Source: Rhodopseudomonas palustris
GTDB taxonomy: Bacteria > Pseudomonadota > Alphaproteobacteria > Rhizobiales > Xanthobacteraceae
Reading direction: 5' to 3'
DNA: 64,000 nt
Assembly: GCA_016215605.1 (NCBI GenBank)
Contig: JACRJB010000062.1
Location: 1-64,000 of the forward strand
Shown one piece after another: positions 28,279 through 37,450 of the stretch. The notes beneath the pieces were generated by a model. The model was not told the DNA's origin. It saw nothing but the letters and a program-made list of their open reading frames with translations, and made no database searches. Positions within the stretch are counted from its first letter, which is position 1, and the number at the start of each line of letters is the position of its first letter. A program made the position numbers and the translations under genes.

Positions 28279-28662
28279 GTGGACATTCGCCCGATCCGAA
28301 CTGACGAGGACCATCGCGCTGCGCTTGGCGCGATCGAGGCTTGCTGGGGTGCCCCGGAGGGGTCGGAGCAGGGCGACAAGCTCGACGTGTTGCTGGCGCT
28401 CGTCGACCTGTATGAAGCGAAGCGATGGCCAATCGCGATCGATCGTACGTTCGATCCTGTCGACGTGCTTCGCTATGCGATCGACGAACTCGGGCATACA
28501 CAAACCGAGTTGGCCGAGCTGCTCGGATCTCGCTCGCGTGCGTCGGAGGTCCTGTCCCGGCGACGCGCGCTGACGGTCGAGATGATTCACAAGATCGCGG
28601 AAGCCTGGAAAATCCCGGCGGAGCTTTTGGTTCGCCCCTATCGAAGCGAGCGCGCGGCCTGA
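28279..28662 (+). CDS. higA: HigA-type antitoxin, XRE-family DNA-binding protein
   Basis: The 127-residue protein has an acidic N-terminal half (VDIRPIRTDEDHRAALGAIE, QGDKLDVLLALVDLYE) and a C-terminal helix-turn-helix (GHTQTELAELLGSRSRASEVLSRR). It should neutralise HigB and repress the operon through the GTTCCC dyad. GAGGAG at 28267-28272 followed by a GTG at 28279 sets the start; the frame stays open 19 codons further upstream inside higB. Confidence 0.9.
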   Translation: MDIRPIRTDEDHRAALGAIEACWGAPEGSEQGDKLDVLLALVDLYEAKRWPIAIDRTFDPVDVLRYAIDELGHTQTELAELLGSRSRASEVLSRRRALTVEMIHKIAEAWKIPAELLVRPYRSERAA

Positions 28663-29061
28663 CGTGCGACCGCCGATTGCCTGATACAACTTCGGTGCTC
28701 GAACGTCGCCCGGGCACACGCAAGTCCCCGTTCGCTTCACGCCGTCTGTCGGCGTTTGATTTGCCGCGACGCGGCAGAGCACCTGCGGTTTCGTCTTCGC
28801 AGTGCAAAGTCATCTGACGGATAGTTAGATGGACCAGATACTTCGCCCGCTAATTGCGCTGCACAATCACGGTCGTGCTGATTGAGCGGCGTCGCCGACA
28901 CCTCATCAATTTCCTTTTCATTAGTCTAATTCGCATTGCCTCTCCGCCGGAACCGGATCATCCTACCCGCAAGGTCGGCATCGGTCCGGTGGGTGTCAGA
29001 CCAGCAAGCCAGAAGTGAGCGCCGCCGTAAGCGGCATCATGCACCGGCATTGGGGAGAGAT
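28663..29061. other. Intergenic region between higA and the iorA-like gene
   Basis: About 400 bases without a supported gene. Its composition is more AT-rich toward 28810-28940 (TTAGTCTAATTCGCATTG) than elsewhere nearby, which may mark the promoter of the downstream oxidoreductase genes. No repeat, RNA gene or recognisable gene remnant was found. Confidence 0.4.
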
Positions 29062-29550
29062 ATGCTCAAGCTCACGATCAACGGGCGGAGTCTGTCCGTC
29101 GACGCCGACAATGATACGCCGTTGCTCTGGGTCATCCGCGAACAGCTGCAGATGACCGGCACCAAGTTCGGCTGCGGCGCCGGGCAGTGCGGTGCCTGCA
29201 CCGTGCACGTCAACGGCGAGGCGGTGCGGTCGTGCCAGACCATGGCCGGCGACGTCGTCAACAAGAAGATCACCACCATCGAGGGCCTCAGCGCCAAGGG
29301 CGACCATCCGCTGCAGAAGGCGTGGATCGCCGAGCAGGTGCCGCAATGCGGCTACTGCCAGTCGGGCCAGATCATGCAGGCCGCGTCGCTGCTCGCCGCC
29401 AATCCGAATCCGAGCAAGGAGGAGGTGGTGGCGCATATGGACGGCAATCTGTGCCGCTGCATGACCTATTCGCGAATCCAGAAGGCGATCATGCGCGCCG
29501 CATCCGAGATGCGGACCGCCAGCACCGGCAACGAGCGGAGCGCGACATGA
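29062..29550 (+). CDS. (2Fe-2S) subunit of a molybdenum hydroxylase, isoquinoline 1-oxidoreductase alpha-like
   Basis: This is a 162-residue small subunit with two [2Fe-2S] clusters. The plant-ferredoxin motif is [15 protein letters not shown] with a later Cys, and the second cluster motif is [12 protein letters not shown] followed by CRCMTY. It passes electrons from the molybdenum centre to an external acceptor. GGAGAGA before the ATG at 29062 supports the start. The large subunit overlaps by ATGA. No FAD subunit is present, as in IorAB-type enzymes. Confidence 0.9.
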   Translation: MLKLTINGRSLSVDADNDTPLLWVIREQLQMTGTKFGCGAGQCGACTVHVNGEAVRSCQTMAGDVVNKKITTIEGLSAKGDHPLQKAWIAEQVPQCGYCQSGQIMQAASLLAANPNPSKEEVVAHMDGNLCRCMTYSRIQKAIMRAASEMRTASTGNERSAT

Positions 29551-31847
29551 ACCAGCATGTGAAAGTCACTTCGGCGGAAGGCGCCGATCTCAGCCGTCGT
29601 TCGTTTCTGGTCGGCACCGCTGCCGCCGGCCTCGTGCTCGGCTACAGCAGCGTGCCCGGTCTGCTCGGCGCCGATCAGGCGCTCGCCGCGCCCTCGACGT
29701 TCGAGCCCAGCGTGTGGTACGCGATCGCGCCGGACGGCCTCGTCACCGTCACCTGCGGCAAGGCCGACATGGGCCAGCACATCGCCTCGACCATGGCGCA
29801 GATCATCTGCGAAGAGCTCGGCGCCAGCTGGAAGGACATGCGGGTGCAACTCGCGTCCAACGATCCGAAGTTCAATGATCCCGTGCTCGGCGCGCAGATC
29901 ACCGGCGGCAGCTGGAGCACGATGATGAACTTCGACGCGATGAGCCGCGCCGGCGCCGCAGGACGGATGGCGCTGGTCGATGCGGCGGTCGCCGCGATGG
30001 GCGTGCCGCCGTACTTCAAGGACGAACTGATCGTGCGCGACTCCCGGGTCACGCATCCGAAGTCGAAGAAGTCGATGAGCTTCGCCGAGATCGTCAAGAG
30101 CGGCAAGCTGACCAAGACCTTCACGCCGGACGAGCTGAAGGCGATCAAACTGAAGACGCCCGATCAGTACACCATGATCGGCGTGTCGGTGCCGCAGCTC
30201 GACATCCCGTCGAAGACCAACGGCAGCGCCAAATACGGCATCGACACCATGCTGCCCGGCATGGTGTACGGCAAGATCGTGATGCCGCCGGTGCGTTACG
30301 GCGCCTCGGTGAAATCGATCGACGACAGCGACGCCAAGAAGGTGCCGGGCTTCATCAAGGCGGTGGTGCTCGACGACAAGACCGCGACGACCACCGGCTG
30401 GGTGGTGGCGGTCGCCAACACCTACGCCAACGCCCGCAAGGCCGCGGCCGCGCTGAAGGTGACTTACAATCCCGGCCCGAACGCCGAGGTCTCCAGTGAC
30501 TCTCTGCTCGCGGAAGCCAAGCGGCTGCAGGCGGCGGGCGACTCCGGGCTGTTCTTCGTCAAGGACGGCGATACGTCCGCGGCGCTCGGCAGCGCCGCCA
30601 AGGTGCTGGAGGCGGAGTATACCACCAGCATCAACATCCACGCGCCGCTGGAGCCGATGAACGCCACCGCGCAGCTGCAGGGCGACATCTGGCACCTCTA
30701 TTCCGGCAATCAGTTCGCGACCCGCTCCGGCGCGATCGCGGCCGGCGCCGCCGGGGTCGATCCGAAATACGTGGTGATGCATCAGGCCTGGCTCGGCGGC
30801 GGCTTCGGCCGCAGGCTCGACGCCGACATGATGGTGCCGGCCGTGCAGGCCGCCAAGGCGGTCGGCAAGCCGGTGAAGGTGATCTACTCGCGCGAAGACG
30901 ACATGACGATGGACTTCTCGCGGCCGCTCACCTTCCAGAAGGTCAAGGCGGGACTCGACGGCGACGGTAAGCTGATTGCGCTAGAGCACGACGTGGTCAG
31001 CGCTTGGCCGACCAAGCGCTGGGGCATTCCGGACTTCCTGTCGCCGTCGGTCGACAAGAAGGGCGCGCTCGACGCCTTCACGGTCAACGGTGCGGACTTC
31101 TTCTACTCGGTGCCTAACCACAATGTCCGCGCCATCCTCAACGAGATGGCGCAGAACGCGACGCCGTCCGGGCAGCTCCGCTCGGTCGCGCCGGGTTGGA
31201 CGTTCTGGGCGGTCGAAAGCATGATCGACGAACTCGCCCATGCGGCGGGGCAGGATCCGGCGCAATTCCGCATCGGCCTGCTCGACGGCAAGGGCAAGAA
31301 CGACGGCGGCGCGCAGCGGCTGCGCAACACGTTGCTCGCCGCGATGGGCATGGCCGGCTACGGCGCCAAGCAACTGCCGAAAGGCGAGGGCATGGGCGTC
31401 GCCTGCGTGTCGTCGCAGGAGCGCGCCTCGGCGAGCTGGACGGCGTGCGTCGCCCATGTCGCGGTGGCGCCGAGCGGCGCGGTGACGGTGAAGAAGCTCA
31501 CCGTCGCGACCGACGTCGGCACCCAGGTCCATCCAGACAACATCCGCGCCCAGGTCGAGGGCGCGGCGCTGTGGGGGCTGTCGCTGGCGATGGTCGAGAA
31601 GGCCACGCTGAAGCACGGCGCGATCGAGCAAAGCAACTTCGACAGTTACCACGTGCTGCGGATGAGTCAGGTGCCGGAGGTCGCGGTCAGCGTCATCGCC
31701 AATGGCGACAAGGCGACCGGCGTCGGCGAGCCGGCGGTGACCGTGGTCGCCCCCGCGCTCGGCAACGCCATCTTCAACGCCTGCGGCGCCCGCATCCGCT
31801 CGTTGCCGATCACCGCGGAGGCGGTGAAGGCCAACATGAAGGCGTAG
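29547..31847 (+). CDS. Molybdopterin-binding subunit of a periplasmic molybdenum hydroxylase, isoquinoline 1-oxidoreductase beta-like
   Basis: The 766-residue protein begins with a twin-arginine signal ([17 protein letters not shown]), so the enzyme is probably exported folded, with the small subunit carried along. The cofactor-binding region shows [16 protein letters not shown], and the C-terminal [18 protein letters not shown] contains the catalytic Glu expected in xanthine-oxidase-family enzymes. The architecture (single chain, no FAD subunit) is IorB-like; substrates in this family include N-heterocycles and aldehydes, and the real one is unknown. A repeat follows the stop. Confidence 0.9.
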   Translation: MNQHVKVTSAEGADLSRRSFLVGTAAAGLVLGYSSVPGLLGADQALAAPSTFEPSVWYAIAPDGLVTVTCGKADMGQHIASTMAQIICEELGASWKDMRVQLASNDPKFNDPVLGAQITGGSWSTMMNFDAMSRAGAAGRMALVDAAVAAMGVPPYFKDELIVRDSRVTHPKSKKSMSFAEIVKSGKLTKTFTPDELKAIKLKTPDQYTMIGVSVPQLDIPSKTNGSAKYGIDTMLPGMVYGKIVMPPVRYGASVKSIDDSDAKKVPGFIKAVVLDDKTATTTGWVVAVANTYANARKAAAALKVTYNPGPNAEVSSDSLLAEAKRLQAAGDSGLFFVKDGDTSAALGSAAKVLEAEYTTSINIHAPLEPMNATAQLQGDIWHLYSGNQFATRSGAIAAGAAGVDPKYVVMHQAWLGGGFGRRLDADMMVPAVQAAKAVGKPVKVIYSREDDMTMDFSRPLTFQKVKAGLDGDGKLIALEHDVVSAWPTKRWGIPDFLSPSVDKKGALDAFTVNGADFFYSVPNHNVRAILNEMAQNATPSGQLRSVAPGWTFWAVESMIDELAHAAGQDPAQFRIGLLDGKGKNDGGAQRLRNTLLAAMGMAGYGAKQLPKGEGMGVACVSSQERASASWTACVAHVAVAPSGAVTVKKLTVATDVGTQVHPDNIRAQVEGAALWGLSLAMVEKATLKHGAIEQSNFDSYHVLRMSQVPEVAVSVIANGDKATGVGEPAVTVVAPALGNAIFNACGARIRSLPITAEAVKANMKA

Positions 31848-31879
31848 CGCGCGCTTCGTCAGCTCGTCGTATCCTCACC

Positions 31880-32038
31880 ACGTCATGGCCGGGCTCGTCC
31901 CGGCCATTCTCGTCTTTGCCACGCACTGCGTCCTCATCCTGAGGAGCCCGGCGAAGCCGGGCGTCTCGAAGGATGGGCCACGCGGTGCTTGCGGCGCATG
32001 GTTCGAGACGGCGCTCCGCGCCTCCTCACCATGAGGCT
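31880..32038. repeat. Composite intergenic repeat, third repeat family
   Basis: An 8-bp stem hairpin TGGCCGGG-CTCGT-CCCGGCCA (31886-31906) is followed by a larger imperfect inverted repeat whose parts are CCTCATCCTGAGGAGCCCGG, GTCTCGAAGGATG, GTTCGAGACGGCGC and CCTCCTCACCATGAGG. From memory, such modules are widespread in Bradyrhizobium-type genomes. It occupies the gap between convergent iorB-like and rpmG genes. Confidence 0.75.
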
Positions 32039-32108
32039 GTGCTTGGTGAGATCGCCAGGTCTGATTCATCGGCCCGCAGTCGATCGAAAAGGCCGCCGCC
32101 AACGAAAA

Positions 32109-32127
32109 CGGGGCCCGTGAGGGCCCC
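32109..32127 (-). terminator. Terminator of rpmG
   Basis: GGGGCCC-GTGA-GGGCCCC forms a 7-bp stem about 30 bases past the minus-strand rpmG stop. On the minus strand it is followed by GTTTTCG. Confidence 0.75.
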
Positions 32128-32155
32128 GCGAAATGCCGTCAGTGAGCCGTGAGGC

Positions 32156-32323
32156 TTACTTGATCTTGGCTTCCTTGAACTCGACGTGCTTGCGCGCGAC
32201 CGGGTCGTACTTCTTCTTGGTCATCTTGTCGGTCATGGTGCGCGAATTCTTCTTCGCCACGTAATAGAAGCCGGTGTCGGCCGTGGAGACGAGCTTGATC
32301 TTGATGGTGACCGCTTTGGCCAT
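32156..32323 (-). CDS. rpmG: Ribosomal protein bL33
   Basis: The 55-residue protein [20 protein letters not shown] with [17 protein letters not shown] at its end is bL33. It lacks the zinc-binding CxxC pairs, so it is the zinc-free form. In related genomes rpmG commonly sits directly downstream of divK-pleD (recall); here higBA and the iorAB-like genes intervene. Confidence 0.97.
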   Translation of the reverse strand: MAKAVTIKIKLVSTADTGFYYVAKKNSRTMTDKMTKKKYDPVARKHVEFKEAKIK

Positions 32324-32612
32324 GGTCGGAACCTCGAATTTCGGGAATCGGCAGCGAGGTCGAACGTCAGGACCCGCGTTTGGCGCGCAAACTAGCCGCG
32401 AATGACCGAAAGTCAAGGTTTTCGGCCGAGATCGCGGCACGCTGAGCGAGGAAACCGGTTTCGGGGCGATTTTTGACCCGGTGCCCGCAAAAAGCGGGCG
32501 ATTCCGACAAGACGGCCGCGATTGCATCCCAGATCCTCGCCGAGCCGCCCTCGACACGGGGGGCGCGGGCCCCATCTTCGCAGCCGCCGCGAATCTCAAC
32601 GAAAGTCGAGCC

Positions 32613-33872
32613 ATGACCGTCACCGAGACGACCCTCCGGAGCGCAGACCAGCAGCGCCCCGAGCCGCCCCGTAAAGCCGGCCCGATGCCGGGCGGGGCGT
32701 CGGGCCCGGGCATCAGCTTCGGCCTGACGATGGCGATGGCCGCGGCGTCGGGCATCGCGGTGGCCAACATCTATTACAACCAACCGATGCTCGGCGTGAT
32801 CGAGCGCGACCTCGGCACGCCGTCGCTGACCGGGCTGATTCCGACCGCGACCCAGTTCGGCTATGCGGTCGGGCTGTTTCTGCTGGTGCCGCTCGGCGAT
32901 CTCACCGACCGCCGCCGGCTGATCGCGTGGCAGTTCGTGCTGCTCGCGGCGGCGCTGGTGCTGGTGGCGCTGGCGCCGTCGGCCGCCCTGATGATCGTGG
33001 CGTCGCTGGCGCTCGGCGCCTGCGCCACGGTGGCCCAGCAGGTGGTGCCGTTCGCCGCGGCGCTGGCCGAGCCGGCGCGGCGCGGCAAGGTGATCGGCCT
33101 GGTGATGGCGGGGCTGCTGTGCGGCATTCTGTTGAGCCGCACCGTGGCCGGTTTCGTCGCCAGCCACACCGGATGGCGCGAGATGTTCTGGCTGGCGGCG
33201 CCGTTCGCGCTCGCCGCCGCGGCGCTGATGGCCTGGCTGCTGCCGCGCAACCATCCGCATCTGACGATCGGCTACGGCGCCGCGCTGGCGTCGCTGCTCG
33301 CGCTGTGGCGCGGCCAGCCCAGCCTGCGCCGGGCCACGCTGGTGCAGGCGGCGATGTTCGGATCGTTCAGCGTGTTCTGGACGGTGCTGGCGCTGCATCT
33401 GCAGGAGCCGCGATTCGGGCTCGGCCCCGGCGCCGCCGGGCTGTTCGGTCTTGTCGGGGTGGTGGGCATTCTCGCCGCGCCGATCGCCGGACGGATCGCC
33501 GACCGCAGCGGCCCGGGGCCGGTGATCGCGGTCGGCGCGGTGCTGTCGCTCGCCTCTTGGGCGCTGTTTGGGCTGTGGGACACCGTGGCGGGGCTGGTGC
33601 TCGGGGTGATCGCGCTGGATTTCGGGCTGCAGAGCGCGCTGATCTCGAACCAGCACATCGTCTACGCGCTGGTGCCCGACGCCCGCAGCCGGATCAACAC
33701 GGTGTTCATGACCGGGATGTTCATCGGCGGCGCGGTCGGATCGGCCGGCGCGTCGTTCGCCTGGGCGCATGGCGGCTGGCCGGCGGTGTGCGCGTTCGGC
33801 GCCGCGTTGGCCGCGGTCGCCTTGGCTCTCGACCTGACGGCCCGCTGGGCGGGCCGCCAGCCGGGGAACTGA
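32613..33872 (+). CDS. MFS transporter (drug-efflux type)
   Basis: The 419-residue protein has 12 predicted membrane segments. After a 35-residue polar start it reads [22 protein letters not shown], typical of the YnfM/arabinose-efflux-like MFS group, followed by the [10 protein letters not shown] loop A motif. The substrate cannot be inferred. The start ATG at 32613 follows GAAAGTCGAG. It is convergent with the NUDIX gene. Confidence 0.85.
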   Translation: MTVTETTLRSADQQRPEPPRKAGPMPGGASGPGISFGLTMAMAAASGIAVANIYYNQPMLGVIERDLGTPSLTGLIPTATQFGYAVGLFLLVPLGDLTDRRRLIAWQFVLLAAALVLVALAPSAALMIVASLALGACATVAQQVVPFAAALAEPARRGKVIGLVMAGLLCGILLSRTVAGFVASHTGWREMFWLAAPFALAAAALMAWLLPRNHPHLTIGYGAALASLLALWRGQPSLRRATLVQAAMFGSFSVFWTVLALHLQEPRFGLGPGAAGLFGLVGVVGILAAPIAGRIADRSGPGPVIAVGAVLSLASWALFGLWDTVAGLVLGVIALDFGLQSALISNQHIVYALVPDARSRINTVFMTGMFIGGAVGSAGASFAWAHGGWPAVCAFGAALAAVALALDLTARWAGRQPGN

Positions 33873-33880
33873 CCGGACGC

Positions 33881-34636
33881 TCAGCCCGGCAGCAGGTCCT
33901 TCTGCATTTTGCCGCCGTAGAAATGGAAGAACGGCACCGGCGCGTCGTGGCGCAGCGGACCGGTGGCGAGGCGGCGCTGCAATTCGCCGAGCACGTTCTT
34001 GGTCATCGCGTGCAGATCGGCGAGCGGGCTGGAGCCGAGTTCGACCCAGACCAGTTCGACCAGTTCGGCGTCCGGATGGATCACGCCGTCGACCCGGTGG
34101 GCGATGGCGGAGGCGTCGGCGGTGAAGAACCGCGTGTCGAACCGCCGGACCCGGCCGGGCGGGGTGATGGCGCGGGCGATCAGGAACAGGCCGGAGGGAT
34201 CCGGCAGCAGCCCGGCTTCGGCGAACGGCTGCCAAGGGCCGTCGAGGTTGGCCTTTGTGTTGTCCGCCTTGCAGCCGAGGCAGAGGCCGGTCTCCTCGCA
34301 GGCTTCACGGATCGCCGCGACGGCGAGCGCACGGGCGCGGGAGGGCGTGATCTTCGGGCTGCCCTTGAGCAGATTGGCTTCCAGCTCCGGCGGGATCGGC
34401 GCCGCAACCGGCACACGGTTGTCGAACTTGTCGACACGGCCGCCGGGGAACACGAATTTGCCGGGCATGAACACCACCTTGTCGTGGCGCCGGCCGACCA
34501 GAACCTTGGGAATGCTGCCGCTGCGATCGACCAGGATCAGCGTCGCGGCGTCCTTGGGACGGAAATACGGATGGTGATCGGCTTCCTTCTCGCCCTGTTC
34601 GACCGTGTGCGCAGCCTGCGTGACCGTCTCGCTCAT
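33881..34636 (-). CDS. NUDIX hydrolase
   Basis: The 251-residue protein has a NUDIX domain with FVFPGGRVD and, after an inserted loop, the REACEETGL part of the Nudix box. The insertion between G and the REUxEE part is characteristic of the longer NUDT19/CoA-pyrophosphatase-like group; the substrate is unproven. GGGGAGCGAG directly before the ATG at 34636 decides the start. A GTG at 34681 overlapping the DUF983 stop is in frame but has less support. Confidence 0.87.
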   Translation of the reverse strand: MSETVTQAAHTVEQGEKEADHHPYFRPKDAATLILVDRSGSIPKVLVGRRHDKVVFMPGKFVFPGGRVDKFDNRVPVAAPIPPELEANLLKGSPKITPSRARALAVAAIREACEETGLCLGCKADNTKANLDGPWQPFAEAGLLPDPSGLFLIARAITPPGRVRRFDTRFFTADASAIAHRVDGVIHPDAELVELVWVELGSSPLADLHAMTKNVLGELQRRLATGPLRHDAPVPFFHFYGGKMQKDLLPG

Positions 34637-34677
34637 CTCGCTCCCCAGTTTCTTGTTTTGATGCGGCGTGATCGCCG

Positions 34678-35109
34678 TCACTTCTCAGGATTATTCTCGT
34701 CGAAGCCGTGCATCCGGAACGCCCATTGCAGGCCGACCACCGCGCCCTTGACGGGCTGCAGCAGCGCCAGCGATGCGAACAGCGTGATAGGCAGATAAAT
34801 CGCGAGCTGCAACATCACCGGCGGCGAGAAATTGGTCTCGATCGACAGCGCGATCGGCACCACGATGTGGCCGACGATGACGATCACCAGATACGCCGGC
34901 AGATCGTCGGCGCGATGACCGGTGAAGTCCTGGCCGCATTGCGTGCAGCAATCCGCGGTCTTCAGGAAGGCGCGGAACATCTTGCCTTCGCCGCAGCGCG
35001 GGCAGCGGCCGCGGAAGCCGCGCCACATCGCCTGCCAGACGTTGCGATCCTCGGTCGGGGCATTGTCCGAGGGCCACACGATCGGCGCACGATTCACAAC
35101 GGTTTTCAT
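34678..35109 (-). CDS. DUF983 membrane protein with zinc-ribbon motifs
   Basis: The 143-residue protein has two Cys pairs (RCPRCGEGKMFR and CCTQCGQDF) followed by two membrane helices (about 75-95 and 100-125). This is the DUF983 layout; the function is unknown. It starts inside the rnr stop (ATGA overlap), so it belongs to the topA-rnr-DUF983-nudix operon, an arrangement I remember as common in this order. Confidence 0.88.
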   Translation of the reverse strand: MKTVVNRAPIVWPSDNAPTEDRNVWQAMWRGFRGRCPRCGEGKMFRAFLKTADCCTQCGQDFTGHRADDLPAYLVIVIVGHIVVPIALSIETNFSPPVMLQLAIYLPITLFASLALLQPVKGAVVGLQWAFRMHGFDENNPEK

Positions 35110-37448
35110 CGCTTTCCCTTTCCGGGCTTGCTCGGCTTGCGCTTCGATGGTTTCGCGGCCCTGGTCTTGTGGCCCTTGCTTCGGGAACCGTCGTCGCCGG
35201 TGGATGTCGCTTTGGCCTGTTCCTTCGCCCTGGTCTTGTGCGGCCCTTTGCGCTGCCCGCGCACGACGCTGCGCGACTGACTTAATAGCTCGAAACGCAA
35301 TGCACCAGCCACCGGCGCAGCTTCGACCAGACGGACGTCGACCACATCCCCCAGCCGATGCATGGCACCGCTGCGCGAGCCGATCAGCGCGTGGCGGACC
35401 TCGTCGTAGTTGAAGTACTCGTCGCCGATCGTGCGGATCGGGATCAGCCCGTCGGCGCCGGTGTCGCTGAGTTTGACGAACAGGCCGGCCTTGGTGACGC
35501 CGGAGACGCGGCCCTGGAAGGTCGCGCCGATCCGGTCGGCGAGGTGATGCGCGATCAGCCGGTCGACGGTCTCGCGCTCGGCCTTCATCGCGCGGCGCTC
35601 GGTCAGCGAGATCTGCGCCGCGACTTCGGCGAGGGTTTCCACCGTCTCGGTGTCGGGCAGCGCGCCGTCGCCGAGATTGAGCGCGCGGATCAGCGCGCGA
35701 TGCACCACGAGATCGGCGTAGCGGCGGATCGGCGAGGTGAAATGCGCGTAACGGCGCAGGTTCAGGCCGAAATGGCCGTAGTTTTCGGAGGCGTATTCGG
35801 CCTGCGCCTGCGAGCGCAGCACCACCTCGTTGACCAGCGGCTCGGCGTCCTCGCCCTTGACCATCGCCAGGATGCGGTTGAACTGCGCCGGCTTCAGCGC
35901 GCCGCCCTTGGCGAACGACAGATCGAGCGTCTTCAGGAAGTCGACGAGGTTGTGGACCTTCTCCACGCTCGGCTCGTCGTGCACCCGATAGATCAGCGGC
36001 AGCGCCTTCTTCTCCAGCATCTCCGCGGCGGCGACGTTGGCGAGGATCATGAATTCTTCGATCAGTCTGTGCGCATCGAGCCGTTCCGGAACGATGACGC
36101 GGTCGACGGTGCCGTCCGGCTTCAGCACGATCTTACGCTCGGGCAGGTCGAGATCGAGCGGGGCGCGCTCGTTGCGGCCGCGCTTGACCACGGCGTAGGC
36201 GTCGTACAGCGGCTTGAGGATCGTCTCCAGCAGCGGGCCGGTGGTGTCGTCGGGGTGGCCGTCGATCGCGGCCTGGGCCTGCGCGTAGTTCAGCTTCGCG
36301 GCCGAGCGCATCAGCACGCGATGGAACGAATGCGAGCGCTTGCGTCCGTCGGCGCCGATCACCATGCGGACGGCGAGGGCGCCGCGCGCTTCACCCGGCT
36401 TCAGCGAGCACAGATCGTTGGAGATCCGCTCCGGCAGCATCGGCACGACGCGGTCGGGGAAGTACACCGAATTGCCGCGCCGCAGCGCGTCGCGATCGAG
36501 CGCCGAATTCGGTCGCACGTAGTAGGCGACGTCGGCGATCGCGACGTGCAGGATCACGCCGCCCTTGTTGTTCGGGTCGCGGTCCGGCTCGGCGTGGACG
36601 GCGTCGTCGTGGTCCTTGGCGTCGGGCGGATCGATCGTGACCAGCGGCAGGTCGCGCCAGTCCTCGCGGCCCTTCAGCGTCGCCGGCTCGGCGGCTTCGG
36701 ATTCGCGCAGCGCCGCCGACGAAAATTCCTGCGGGATGTCGTGGGAGTGGATCGCGATCAGGCTGACGGCTTTTTCGGTCGCGAGCGAGCCGAGCCGTTC
36801 CTTGACGCGGCCCGACGACAAGCCGAAGCCGCGGCTGCGGATCAGGTCGACGCTGACCAGGTCGCCGTCCTGCGCGCCGCCCGCATCGTGCGGCGCGATG
36901 GCGAGTTCGCGTCCGGCCTGCTTCTTGTCGACCGGCACCAGACGGCCGCCGCCCTGCGGCGTGGCGCGGAAAATGCCGAGAATGCGCGGCTTGCCGCGGT
37001 CGAGCACACGGATGACGCGGCCGATATAAGGCGGGCCTTCATCTGCACCCGACGGTTCGACATGCAGCAGCGCGCGGTCGCCGAGGCCGGCGGCGGAGCC
37101 GGGCTTGGCGCGGCGCGGGGTGTGGATGCGGATCTTCGGCGGCTCGCCGTCCTGCTCGTCCCATTCGGACGGCGTCGCGATCAGCTCGCCGTCGCTGTCG
37201 CGCGCGGTGATATCGGCGAGCAGCGTCGGGGGCAGGGTGGCCGGCTCGGCGACCTTGCGGCGGCCGGTCTTGCGGATCGTGCCATCGTCGGACAGTTCCT
37301 TGAGACGGCGCTTGAGTTCGGCGCGGTCGGCGTTCTTCAGGCCGAACTCCCGCGCGATCTCGCGGGTGCCGACCTTGCCTGGATGCGCGCGGATGAAGGC
37401 GAGGAGCGTGGCCTTGTCCGGGAAATCTGCGTCGCGCGTCTTGCTCAC
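35106..37448 (-). CDS. rnr: Ribonuclease R
   Basis: RNase R is a processive 3'-5' exoribonuclease that degrades structured RNA. The 780-residue protein has an N-terminal winged-helix region (VGTREIAREFGLKNADRAEL), cold-shock domains, and the RNB catalytic domain. That domain includes DPPDAKDHDDAVH with the catalytic acidic residues and HFTSPIRRYADLVVHR. An S1 domain follows (GATFQGRVSGVTKAGLFVKL), then a Lys/Arg/Gly-rich tail. The GTG at 37448 lies two bases after the topA stop, so translation is probably coupled. Confidence 0.95.
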   Translation of the reverse strand: MSKTRDADFPDKATLLAFIRAHPGKVGTREIAREFGLKNADRAELKRRLKELSDDGTIRKTGRRKVAEPATLPPTLLADITARDSDGELIATPSEWDEQDGEPPKIRIHTPRRAKPGSAAGLGDRALLHVEPSGADEGPPYIGRVIRVLDRGKPRILGIFRATPQGGGRLVPVDKKQAGRELAIAPHDAGGAQDGDLVSVDLIRSRGFGLSSGRVKERLGSLATEKAVSLIAIHSHDIPQEFSSAALRESEAAEPATLKGREDWRDLPLVTIDPPDAKDHDDAVHAEPDRDPNNKGGVILHVAIADVAYYVRPNSALDRDALRRGNSVYFPDRVVPMLPERISNDLCSLKPGEARGALAVRMVIGADGRKRSHSFHRVLMRSAAKLNYAQAQAAIDGHPDDTTGPLLETILKPLYDAYAVVKRGRNERAPLDLDLPERKIVLKPDGTVDRVIVPERLDAHRLIEEFMILANVAAAEMLEKKALPLIYRVHDEPSVEKVHNLVDFLKTLDLSFAKGGALKPAQFNRILAMVKGEDAEPLVNEVVLRSQAQAEYASENYGHFGLNLRRYAHFTSPIRRYADLVVHRALIRALNLGDGALPDTETVETLAEVAAQISLTERRAMKAERETVDRLIAHHLADRIGATFQGRVSGVTKAGLFVKLSDTGADGLIPIRTIGDEYFNYDEVRHALIGSRSGAMHRLGDVVDVRLVEAAPVAGALRFELLSQSRSVVRGQRKGPHKTRAKEQAKATSTGDDGSRSKGHKTRAAKPSKRKPSKPGKGKR

Positions 37449-37450
37449 AT

